Of a stretch of DNA of 64,000 bases, positions 8,286-16,680 are shown piece after piece; the first letter of the stretch is position 1, and each line of letters starts with the position of its first letter. The translations under genes were made by a program, and so were the position numbers. Source of the DNA: an uncultured Flavobacteriia bacterium (GTDB taxonomy: Bacteria; Bacteroidota; Bacteroidia; Flavobacteriales_D; Crocinitomicaceae). The notes under the pieces were generated by a model that worked only from the letters and a program-made list of their open reading frames with translations, did not search any database and was not told the DNA's origin. Location of the stretch: positions 1 to 64,000 of the forward strand of contig CALJTX010000038.1 in the NCBI GenBank assembly GCA_937975705.1. Direction: 5' to 3'.

Positions 8286-11200
8286 ATGCGCAACAAACAC
8301 ATTTCATTCCTTCTTCTTATCTTGATGAATGTTTGGACAACCCTTGCCCAAACCCCCACTGCCGCAATCAATAGCTTGCCGGCAGCAGTTAGCGGGACAA
8401 TCACCATTTGTCAAGGGCAACTCATTAGCTTCGCCAGTAGTTCGACGGGTACTGCAGCGGGCGCCACTTACACGTGGAATTTTGGAAACGGTTTGCCAAA
8501 TACAGCGACCAATCCAGGGCCACATGCGGTTACATACAATTCGGCTATAGCCGGGCAATCTGTTTCGCTTACCGTAGTGAATCCGAATGGTCAGCAGTCT
8601 ATTGCAGTGGTGAATGTAGTCGTTCAAGCATTGCCAAGCTCTCAAATAACCTTGGCGAGTTCTGGCAATGGCTTTGGGACACAACTGATCAACGGGCAAA
8701 CCGTATTCAAGAAATGTACGGCAGCCGGTGCAACTACCACAACTTTTAATTTCAATACGCCTACTTATCCGAACGTGAGCCAAAGTTTCAATTGGGGAGA
8801 CGGAAGTGCAGTACAAACACAAGCGGCAATTGTGGGCGGTCAACTTGCGCATACATTCCCACTTGGCGCATTTGTAGTCACCCACACCCTTAGTTCTAGC
8901 AATGGTTGCCAAACAAGTACGCAATACTTGGTTTTCAATGGGGCAGCTCCTGTATTGAGTGTTTCTGGTTCGGGCCAAAACACCTGCTTGCCATTTCCTT
9001 ATGAAATTGATGTCTTGTCCAACAATATTCCAGGAACAAATTACACGGTTTCCTTTACCGACAACTCTCCAGTGGTCACTTTTTCTACAATCAACGACAC
9101 CACAATAGCACATGTTTTCAATACGAGTTCTTGCGGGCAATCTTACCCAGTAGGGCCCCTGCTCATTGAGAATGCCTACAGCGCAACCATCATTGCACAA
9201 AACGTGTGCGGAGCTACTTTTGCAACAGTAGGTCCTATTATTATTTCAGCACCTTCAGATGCTGCGTTTACCTACAGTCCAAACTCACCAATTTGCCAAA
9301 ACGAACCCGTATCATTTAGCAATACAAGCCAGAGTGGTCAGATGGTTGATGGCAGTACCTGCAGTGGCACTTACGGACATTTTTGGAAACTACAGGAAAC
9401 AACAGGTTACGCCGTTACTTATGGCAATCTAGGTGCTTCAAACGGCTTTGTTGGGGGTAGTTATGATTTTGCATCTTGGACCAACGGATCTGACAGTTTG
9501 GTCATTGAATTCAGCGTCCCTGGAACTTACCACATGTGGATGTATACCGGAAATGGTTGCGGAATAGATTCAGTGATGCAAACAGTGGTAATTAGCCCAA
9601 CAGGCAGCGTCATTGGCACACCACTTACCCAAGATATTTGCTCAGGCACGCCCTTTTTGCCCATTCTTTTGAGTGCTACTATTCCTGGATATACTGTTAC
9701 CTGGGAACTCGAAAGCGCAGTCGATGTTCAAGGTTTTGCCCTCACGAGTGGCTCAGGAGTAAATACGACCACAATTGCACCGCTCATTTTGACGAATTCC
9801 ACCAACAATACGGCTACAGTAACCCTAACGGCGAGCGTGGGTTGCACAAGCGTTGCACCTGTGGAAATAGAAATCAATGTTTTGCCAACTGCCAATGTGC
9901 AAGTAAATCCTACCCAACAAAGTATTTGTAGCGGTGAGCAAACCGACATTAACATAACCAGTAATTTGCCAAATATCGCTTTTGCTTGGTTGGTACAAGC
10001 ACCCAACACCATCGGTGGTGAAAGTCCGGGAAGTGGAGCATCTATTGTGCAAACATTAAGTAATAGCGGTAACTCTTTAGACACAGCTTTTTACCTGATC
10101 AGTGCTACTGGCTACCAATGTCCGGGTCTTCCACAAACGGTTCCGGTAATTGTAACGCCATTGGTTACTTCAGTTGCCTTGGCCGACACAGCATTTTGCC
10201 CCGGTACTTTGGTGAACTTCACAGATTACCAAACAACACCTTCTGGCGCACAACTGCAATGGACCAACTCCAATACACTGATCGGCTTGGCCACTTCTGG
10301 TAACGGACAAATTCCTCCATTTACAAGTACTGATAACAACGGGCAAAATACTTCTGGCACCATCACCGTTGCTGCTACTTTTAATGGCTGCACCAATAAC
10401 ATTGACACCTTTTTAGTAGAAGTCAATACGAACCCAAACTTTGATGAATATACTTTTCCTAGCAGTGGTTTAGATTGTCAGTTTAATCCGATCCTAATTG
10501 GTGTCAATAATACACCTCCAAGTACCATTTTATGGACGGGCCCAGGAATAATTGGCCCCAACAATATTGCTGCTATTAATGTCAATTTAGATGGCAGCTA
10601 TTTTTTCACCATTACAGACAACAGTACTGGCTGTAGCAGTTCAGATTCTATATTTCTAGAGGCACCTGATGTCATTGATATCACTGCTTTAACTTACAGC
10701 AATATTTCTTGCTTTGGCGGCAGCAATGGCCAAATACAAATTAGTGCAACGTCTCAATCGGCACTCACCTACAACTGGACACCAAATGTATCGACGACCA
10801 GCAGCGCACAAAACCTTTCAATCGGCACTTATACCGTTACACTAACCAACGAAGATGGCTGTCAGGTAGATACGAACAGCACCCTTATCCAACCAAATCC
10901 GTTGCAAATTAATCTTATTGGATCGCAAATATCAGAATGCGGCGAAGCCAATGGCTTCATCAATGTTCAAGGTTCAGGCGGATTCGGTAATTTAACATAC
11001 AACTGGAACAATGCACAAACCGGAGCTAGTTTAGAAGGTATCGATGCCGGCACCTACATCCTGACGCTTTCCGATGCCAATCAGTGTAACCTGACGGACA
11101 CCTTCTCCATTGAATGCTTACCGCTCATAGACGTGGTAGCACCGCAGTTTTTATCTCCAAATGGAGACAACCTCAACGATATATGGCTTTTGCAAAATAC

Positions 11201-11408
11201 AGCCCAATATCCTGAACTTGAAGTCAAGATTTTCAACCGCTGGGGTAGCCTAGTGTATGAAGCCCAGCCATACTTGAACGACTGGAATGGTTGGTCGGAA
11301 AAAGGAAGCCCAGAAGGCCCACTGCCTGCAGCGACTTACTTTTATTACATTGATACCCACAAAAAATCACAAGAACCACTCAAAGGTTATATCGAAATTC
11401 AGCCCTAA
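8286..11408 (+). CDS. T9SS type B cargo with PKD and SprB-like repeats
   Basis: A 1040-aa secreted adhesin-like protein. A signal peptide (ends TTLAQ) is followed by PKD/Ig-like modules (for example YTWNFGNGLPNT and FNWGDGSAV). Two SprB-type repeats lie at ~795-930 (CFGGSNGQIQISAT, SIGTYTVTLTNEDGC, ECGEANGFINVQGSGGFG). The last ~95 residues are the gliding motility-associated C-terminal domain (PQFLSPNGDNLNDIW, IFNRWGSLVYE, ATYFYYI, KGYIEI). SprB is the mobile gliding adhesin of Flavobacterium, and the repeats suggest a related surface role. It heads an operon with PorP/SprF (3 bases downstream) and an OmpA-family gene, mirroring the genes at 3-4773. Confidence 0.93.
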   Translation: MRNKHISFLLLILMNVWTTLAQTPTAAINSLPAAVSGTITICQGQLISFASSSTGTAAGATYTWNFGNGLPNTATNPGPHAVTYNSAIAGQSVSLTVVNPNGQQSIAVVNVVVQALPSSQITLASSGNGFGTQLINGQTVFKKCTAAGATTTTFNFNTPTYPNVSQSFNWGDGSAVQTQAAIVGGQLAHTFPLGAFVVTHTLSSSNGCQTSTQYLVFNGAAPVLSVSGSGQNTCLPFPYEIDVLSNNIPGTNYTVSFTDNSPVVTFSTINDTTIAHVFNTSSCGQSYPVGPLLIENAYSATIIAQNVCGATFATVGPIIISAPSDAAFTYSPNSPICQNEPVSFSNTSQSGQMVDGSTCSGTYGHFWKLQETTGYAVTYGNLGASNGFVGGSYDFASWTNGSDSLVIEFSVPGTYHMWMYTGNGCGIDSVMQTVVISPTGSVIGTPLTQDICSGTPFLPILLSATIPGYTVTWELESAVDVQGFALTSGSGVNTTTIAPLILTNSTNNTATVTLTASVGCTSVAPVEIEINVLPTANVQVNPTQQSICSGEQTDINITSNLPNIAFAWLVQAPNTIGGESPGSGASIVQTLSNSGNSLDTAFYLISATGYQCPGLPQTVPVIVTPLVTSVALADTAFCPGTLVNFTDYQTTPSGAQLQWTNSNTLIGLATSGNGQIPPFTSTDNNGQNTSGTITVAATFNGCTNNIDTFLVEVNTNPNFDEYTFPSSGLDCQFNPILIGVNNTPPSTILWTGPGIIGPNNIAAINVNLDGSYFFTITDNSTGCSSSDSIFLEAPDVIDITALTYSNISCFGGSNGQIQISATSQSALTYNWTPNVSTTSSAQNLSIGTYTVTLTNEDGCQVDTNSTLIQPNPLQINLIGSQISECGEANGFINVQGSGGFGNLTYNWNNAQTGASLEGIDAGTYILTLSDANQCNLTDTFSIECLPLIDVVAPQFLSPNGDNLNDIWLLQNTAQYPELEVKIFNRWGSLVYEAQPYLNDWNGWSEKGSPEGPLPAATYFYYIDTHKKSQEPLKGYIEIQP

Positions 11409-11411
11409 ACA

Positions 11412-12314
11412 ATGAAAACTTTCCTCCTTTTTATCCTACTCGTGGTTTCTTTTGTTGGTACAGCTCAACAAACCGCGCAGTCCTCTCTTTATTTTTTCAA
11501 TCCTTTGCATTTCAACCCCGCTTACGCAGGTAGCAGAGGCTCTCTGAACGCAACGCTGGTTCACCGCGCTCAATGGTTGGGTTGGGAGGGTGCGCCGCGC
11601 TCACAATTTTTGTCTGTACACGCACCTGTATTGCGCAAAAATTTAGGTCTCGGACTGACGATCAATAACGACAAAATTGGTTCGCGCTCGAATTTTGCAG
11701 CCATGTTCAACGCCGCCTATCACTTGAAATTCAAAAATAAAAATTGGCGTTTCTCCTTTGGAATGTCAGGTGGTTGGATGAATAACCAAGCCGATTTCTC
11801 TTCTCTTCTGGCAACCGACCTCAACGATCCCAATATGATGCAAGGCTACAGCCTGAGCAAACCCAATTTAGGCGCCGGTGTTTATGCGTATCACAAAAAA
11901 GCATACATTGGCTTGAGTGTGCCACACCTCATCGAGCGCAACCTAGACACCATCAGTAATTCCTATTTACAACGCCACACCTACCTCACGGCTGGTATGG
12001 TTTTCCCTTACAATGCTGTCATTGATATCAAGCCAAGTATTTTAATCAAGTACACCGCCAATGCACCGCTCAGTATCGATCTAAACCTTTCTGCTTATTT
12101 GTACAAGCAATTTTGGCTAGGGGTTTTATACCGCTATAATGAAGGCATCGGTTTCAATTGTGCTTACTCCCCTACAGACAGGTGGTCTTTGGGTTATGCC
12201 TATGAACTTCCAGTCAATCGACTTGTCTATCGCAATTGGGGCAGCCACGAAATTTGCTTGACCTTTGATTTACGTTCCAAACTCAATGCTTTTATTAGCC
12301 CTAGATATTTTTAA
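11412..12314 (+). CDS. PorP/SprF family type IX secretion membrane protein
   Basis: A 300-aa outer-membrane barrel of the PorP/SprF family, the second in the window. It has a signal peptide (ends VGTAQ), the family N-terminus FFNPLHFNPAYAGSRG, HRAQWLGWEGAP, and a terminal Phe (ISPRYF). It starts 3 bases after its probable cargo gene and ends 1 base before the OmpA-family gene, so the three are almost certainly cotranscribed. SprF-type proteins are known to be needed for secretion of particular type B cargo. I infer that this one serves the 1040-aa protein upstream. Confidence 0.93.
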   Translation: MKTFLLFILLVVSFVGTAQQTAQSSLYFFNPLHFNPAYAGSRGSLNATLVHRAQWLGWEGAPRSQFLSVHAPVLRKNLGLGLTINNDKIGSRSNFAAMFNAAYHLKFKNKNWRFSFGMSGGWMNNQADFSSLLATDLNDPNMMQGYSLSKPNLGAGVYAYHKKAYIGLSVPHLIERNLDTISNSYLQRHTYLTAGMVFPYNAVIDIKPSILIKYTANAPLSIDLNLSAYLYKQFWLGVLYRYNEGIGFNCAYSPTDRWSLGYAYELPVNRLVYRNWGSHEICLTFDLRSKLNAFISPRYF

Positions 12315-12315
12315 G

Positions 12316-14415
12316 ATGCGTTTATTATCCCTTTTTACGTTTTTTGTTTTGAGCACAACGCTCTTTGCTCAATCCTACAAATTACACTATGCTGAAAAGC
12401 TATCCAAATCATATAACTACATCGAATCGTATCCAATTTGGCTAGAAATTGCACAAGAAAATTCCGCAATCGATACGCATGTCGTGCGTTCGCTCATTAC
12501 AGCGGCATTTGAATCAGAGCAATACGAATCTGCATTAGAATGGTCGATGAAATTGACTGCACAGTGTAAAGACGCTCAAGCCAAAGATTTTGGTTTGCAA
12601 TTACAACTTCTTCAACTCACCAAGCAAAGCGCCAAATTAGAAAACACCATTAATGAAGGGCTCAAGCGTTTTGCAAATGATGCTGACTTGCTCCGTTGGC
12701 AAACGCAATTGAGTCAAATACAAGTCAATAGCAAGCTTCCTTCCGACTACACGATACAATTATTCAGGAGTTCAGAAACAGGTGAGGTTTTTGCCGCATC
12801 AGATTATCCAGAAGGGGTTTTATACGTATCTACGCAATACAATTCAGGTTTTGTCAATCGTATTTACGGCAAAACTGGGCAATATTTTACCGACATCATT
12901 TACGCCAAAGATGGCAGTAAAAAAGACCAAATTTGGAATGGTATCAAAAGAACCAACCCGCATGACGGACCTGTTAGCTTTTCCAAAACGAATCGCTATG
13001 CCTACATGACCAGCAATCACGAATCTATAGACTTAGAAAACGAAGTGAAAGTAAACCGCTTGAAACTCGTGATTTACGAAAACAGCCAAGGTTCATGGCA
13101 AGCAACTGAACTCTTCAAATGGAACAACCCCGACTACTCCGTAGCGCATGGTGTTGTAGATGACTCCTTAAATTTGTATTTCTCTTCTGACATGCCTGGT
13201 GGATTTGGTGGTGCTGACCTCTATCGCTGTACCTGGAACGGAACAAGCTATGAAGCACCCATCAATTTAGGACCTGGTGTCAATACGACAGCAGATGAAA
13301 ACTTCCCATTTGTTTCTCAAGATGGCTATCTCTACTTTTCTTCTAACGGTTGGCCAGGTCTAGGTGGTTTAGATGTCTTTCAATCTGATATGATTCAGAA
13401 GTCACCAAAACACATGGGCGCGCCAATCAATTCAAATGCCGACGACTTTGCCTTCTCTGTAAATGACCTCACGGGCAAAGGTTATTTGTCTTCGAATCGC
13501 AACAACTGGAAAGACGAAGTGTATAGTGTCTTGTTCAAAGGTCAAAAGCGCTATGTGGAAATGGTCTTGCAAAATTGCATGAAGCAGGCCATCCCTAATG
13601 CCTTTATTTCGATCTACAATGCCGATGGGAGCTATTACAAAAAACTCACCACCGATGACTTCGGAAAAGACAACTTCATAGGTGTCATTGGGCAGCAGTA
13701 CATTGCAACTTATTACAATGCCCAAACGGGTTTCAAAGACAGCCTGCGCTTTACCAACGAAATAGATCCTTATCAAACAATTGCGCTCAAAGCTTCTCCG
13801 AAAAATCAGACCAGAGTCTTGAAGCTAATTTCATACAAAGGAGAGCCGCTCGATGGCGGACTTGTCAAGTTATTTAGCGCGGGGCAACTCGTTAGTAAAA
13901 TTGTGACAACCAAAGACGGAGCAATTGATATCACCAATCTAAAAGTAGACTCACTCACGATTACAGCCATTAATCACAAAGACCAGTACCTCTCCATCAA
14001 AGACCGCTTGTCTTGCGAAGAAGTGGATGTGATTGCACTGCAAATGAAGCCAAATAGCTCCGCAACGTTTATCAATCTCGATCTCATTCTTTACGATTTC
14101 AATAAATGGGACCTGCGACCAGAAAGCGTCAAAGAACTCGATAAGCTCATTGCCTACATGAAAACCAACGACCTCAGGGTAGAACTTTCTTCACATACCG
14201 ATTCCCGTGGGATAGATGCCTACAACGAATGGCTGTCTCAACAACGCTCGAACAGCTGCGTCAACTACATCATCAGTAAAGGTATAAGTTCAGAGCGTAT
14301 CATTGCGAAAGGTTATGGTGAATACAAACTCAAAAACCGTTGCGCCAACGATATTCCATGTTCAGATGAAGAGCATCAGCAAAATAGAAGAACAGAATTG
14401 AAGATCATACAATAG
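12316..14415 (+). CDS. OmpA family protein with PD40 propeller (PorE-like)
   Basis: A 699-aa envelope protein, paralogous in architecture to the one at 2566. It has a signal peptide (MRLLSLFTFFVLSTTLFAQ), helical TPR-like segment (~20-140), a PD40 beta-propeller (~150-410; LYFSSDMPGGFGGADLYR, LYFSSNGWPGLGGLDVF), linking beta domains, and an OmpA domain (~585-699). The OmpA domain has the peptidoglycan-binding Asp in SSHTDSRG and Arg in NRRTEL. ATG 12316 is chosen because it opens the signal peptide 1 base after the PorP stop; a TTG at 12265 would overlap that gene. It probably anchors the secretion or adhesin complex to the cell wall. Confidence 0.92.
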   Translation: MRLLSLFTFFVLSTTLFAQSYKLHYAEKLSKSYNYIESYPIWLEIAQENSAIDTHVVRSLITAAFESEQYESALEWSMKLTAQCKDAQAKDFGLQLQLLQLTKQSAKLENTINEGLKRFANDADLLRWQTQLSQIQVNSKLPSDYTIQLFRSSETGEVFAASDYPEGVLYVSTQYNSGFVNRIYGKTGQYFTDIIYAKDGSKKDQIWNGIKRTNPHDGPVSFSKTNRYAYMTSNHESIDLENEVKVNRLKLVIYENSQGSWQATELFKWNNPDYSVAHGVVDDSLNLYFSSDMPGGFGGADLYRCTWNGTSYEAPINLGPGVNTTADENFPFVSQDGYLYFSSNGWPGLGGLDVFQSDMIQKSPKHMGAPINSNADDFAFSVNDLTGKGYLSSNRNNWKDEVYSVLFKGQKRYVEMVLQNCMKQAIPNAFISIYNADGSYYKKLTTDDFGKDNFIGVIGQQYIATYYNAQTGFKDSLRFTNEIDPYQTIALKASPKNQTRVLKLISYKGEPLDGGLVKLFSAGQLVSKIVTTKDGAIDITNLKVDSLTITAINHKDQYLSIKDRLSCEEVDVIALQMKPNSSATFINLDLILYDFNKWDLRPESVKELDKLIAYMKTNDLRVELSSHTDSRGIDAYNEWLSQQRSNSCVNYIISKGISSERIIAKGYGEYKLKNRCANDIPCSDEEHQQNRRTELKIIQ

Positions 14416-14444
14416 GAACTTTCTATACCTATATTTACAACACC

Positions 14445-14966
14445 ATGCTACGCTTTTTATTTATTGTATGCTTATTTTGGGGCCCTGTTCAAGCGCAAAG
14501 TGTCTTTGATTTAGCGCGTTCAGGTAGTGCCCAACAAATGGAAAAATACCTGCGCAAACATCCAGAGCACCTCAACCTGAGTTCAGAACACGGCGCTACG
14601 CCTCTACTCTTGGCAACTTATCGTGGCAACCATGAAGTCGCAGAAGTTTTGCTCAAGGCTGGTGCAGACCCAAATCAATGTTTCAAAGAAGGCGCACCTA
14701 TTTACGGTGTGATTTTTAAAGGTGATGCCGCAATGCTCGACTTACTGATCAGCAAAGGCGCAGATGTAAACCAAGCATGTCAGTTAGAGGAGTTGGGCTA
14801 CCCTATCCATTTAGCTATCAACTTGCTGCGTTTGGAACAAATCAAGCAACTCTTAAAGGCCGGAGTACGTCTAGACGTCCTGGATGCACAAGGCAGAAGC
14901 ATTGACGATTTATTGCGCTTGCATCAGAATCCTGAATTAACTGCCCTTTTTACAAATCAAAATTGA
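14445..14966 (+). CDS. Secreted ankyrin-repeat protein
   Basis: A 173-aa protein with a signal peptide (ends GPVQAQ) and about four ankyrin repeats. GATPLLLATYRGNHEVAEVLL and AGADPNQCF form a textbook unit, followed by more diverged ones (ISKGADVNQACQ, LLKAGVRLDVLDAQG). Ankyrin repeats bind proteins; nothing indicates an enzyme. The location outside the cytoplasm is inferred from the signal peptide. It begins 30 bases after the OmpA-family gene and 10 bases before a T9SS cargo gene, so it may belong to the same transcript. Confidence 0.85.
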   Translation: MLRFLFIVCLFWGPVQAQSVFDLARSGSAQQMEKYLRKHPEHLNLSSEHGATPLLLATYRGNHEVAEVLLKAGADPNQCFKEGAPIYGVIFKGDAAMLDLLISKGADVNQACQLEELGYPIHLAINLLRLEQIKQLLKAGVRLDVLDAQGRSIDDLLRLHQNPELTALFTNQN

Positions 14967-14976
14967 CCAAAATAAT

Positions 14977-16680
14977 ATGAAAAAGTCTACACTTTTATTG
15001 AGTTTCTTCCTGCTCTTCATCTTGCCGGTTTCCTTTGCACAAACCTACACAACAGGTGTGGTCAATTTGAGTTCAACAGCAGGCCTCGCCATGACCGCTA
15101 AAATTGATGTCACAACCCAAGTAACACTCACGCTTACAGGCCCAGCTGGCCGTTGGTTTGCACTTGGCCTCAATTCCAGCTCCATGACAAACGGTACCGA
15201 TGTGGTGGGTGTCCATAGCGCCACTACCCTGAATGCTTTCGATTGCAAACTCACAGGTTTTGCAGCACCTGTAACCGATGCGCAACAAAACTGGACCATC
15301 ACCTCAGATGTGGTCAATGCGGGTACCCGCACCATCATTGCTACGCGTGCACTCAATACCGGCGATGCCAATGATTATGCATTTTCAGCCACTCCTTCGG
15401 CAATCAGTCTCATTTGGGCACGTTCGAATTCAGCTACATTCACCTATAGTAACCACGGCGGTAGCAACCGCGGCATCACTGCGGCAAGCTTTACATTTAT
15501 TCCGCCACCAACACCACCTGCAGCCCCTACCGGAGCAGCCAATCAAACGCTGTGTGCGGGTGCAACCCTAGCACAATTGAGCGCAACTGGAACGGCCATT
15601 CAATGGTATGCTACCCCAACAGGAGGCACGCCACTTGCAGCAAATACCGTGATGGTAAATAACACAACCTACTATGCTACCCAAACGGTGAACGGCTTAG
15701 AATCTACCAACCGTTTAGCCGTTACAATAACATTAAATACCGCTCCGGCTGCACCAAGTTCAATCAACGGGTCAGTAAACTTTTGCTACAGCGGAGGTGT
15801 TCAGTTGTTTGGTATCACAAGCGTAGCTGGTGCAAGTTCTTATGTTTGGACCACTCCTCAAGGAGCAACAGGCTCTAGTACAGGAACAAATATCAGTTTG
15901 ATATTTTCACCGAGTTTTATGTCCGGAACACTTTCAGTATTGGCACAAAACACCTGCGGACAAAGCACACCAGTTAGTGTAGTACTCAATCAGTACTTGC
16001 AATCGAGTACAACCTTGAATGTCTCAACTTGTGATCCCTACTCATTTAATGGTCAAACCTACGCGCAAAGCGGAACATACGCTTATGCAGGGCAAACCGT
16101 TTATGGGTGTGATTCTACTGTAATACTCAATCTAACGATTACACCAACTATTCAAACTACAATTAACGAGAATGCGTGTGGCTCATTCCCATGGAACGGA
16201 CAAACTTTATGGACAAGTGGTATGTATATGGATTCTTTACAGACCGCAGCTGGGTGCGACTCGGTAGTGGTACTCAACCTCAACGTATACCCTATTCATG
16301 CCATTGTCTTGGATAGTACGGTTTTAGATGCTTTCACTTGGAACGGCATAGATTACGCAACTTCTGGTACGTATACTCAATTCTTTACCTCAATCTATGG
16401 TTGTGACAGCAGCGTCACCATCAACCTCACTATCGAAGACAGCGGACTTGATGAAAATACAACATCCTATCTTGCATATCCCAACCCTGTAACAGATGGA
16501 ACCCTATGGATTTCAGGGTTAAACGGTGTAGCTTCATATCAAATTTGGGATACACAAGGTCGCTTGCTTCAAGTTGGTACAACCGTCAATTCTATTTCGA
16601 TTATCGACGAAATAACAAACGGTACCTACATCCTACTCATCAATGCGCAACGTTTGCGTTTTCAGGTGTGCACTAACTGA
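14977..16680 (+). CDS. T9SS type A cargo with DOMON-like N-terminal domain
   Basis: A 567-aa secreted protein. After the signal peptide (ends PVSFAQ), residues ~20-175 resemble a DOMON-type domain (RWFALGLNSSSM, GTDVVGVHS, LIWARSNSATFTYSNHGG), a fold that binds haem or sugar; I hold this only moderately. Ig-like modules follow (TYYATQTVNGLESTNRLAV). There are then three ~45-residue modules of the NGQTYAQSGTYA / GCDSTVILNLTI kind common in T9SS cargo. The C-terminal ~75 residues are a type A sorting domain (YPNPVTDGTLWI, GTYILLIN). The last 8 bases overlap the convergent carotenoid gene. Confidence 0.85.
   Translation: MKKSTLLLSFFLLFILPVSFAQTYTTGVVNLSSTAGLAMTAKIDVTTQVTLTLTGPAGRWFALGLNSSSMTNGTDVVGVHSATTLNAFDCKLTGFAAPVTDAQQNWTITSDVVNAGTRTIIATRALNTGDANDYAFSATPSAISLIWARSNSATFTYSNHGGSNRGITAASFTFIPPPTPPAAPTGAANQTLCAGATLAQLSATGTAIQWYATPTGGTPLAANTVMVNNTTYYATQTVNGLESTNRLAVTITLNTAPAAPSSINGSVNFCYSGGVQLFGITSVAGASSYVWTTPQGATGSSTGTNISLIFSPSFMSGTLSVLAQNTCGQSTPVSVVLNQYLQSSTTLNVSTCDPYSFNGQTYAQSGTYAYAGQTVYGCDSTVILNLTITPTIQTTINENACGSFPWNGQTLWTSGMYMDSLQTAAGCDSVVVLNLNVYPIHAIVLDSTVLDAFTWNGIDYATSGTYTQFFTSIYGCDSSVTINLTIEDSGLDENTTSYLAYPNPVTDGTLWISGLNGVASYQIWDTQGRLLQVGTTVNSISIIDEITNGTYILLINAQRLRFQVCTN

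Noticed and set aside
8304..9200. Open frame of 298 codons on the - strand
   Set aside because: It lies wholly antisense to the type B cargo gene, its translation is Cys/Arg-rich with no domain, and the + strand gene has clear motifs throughout.
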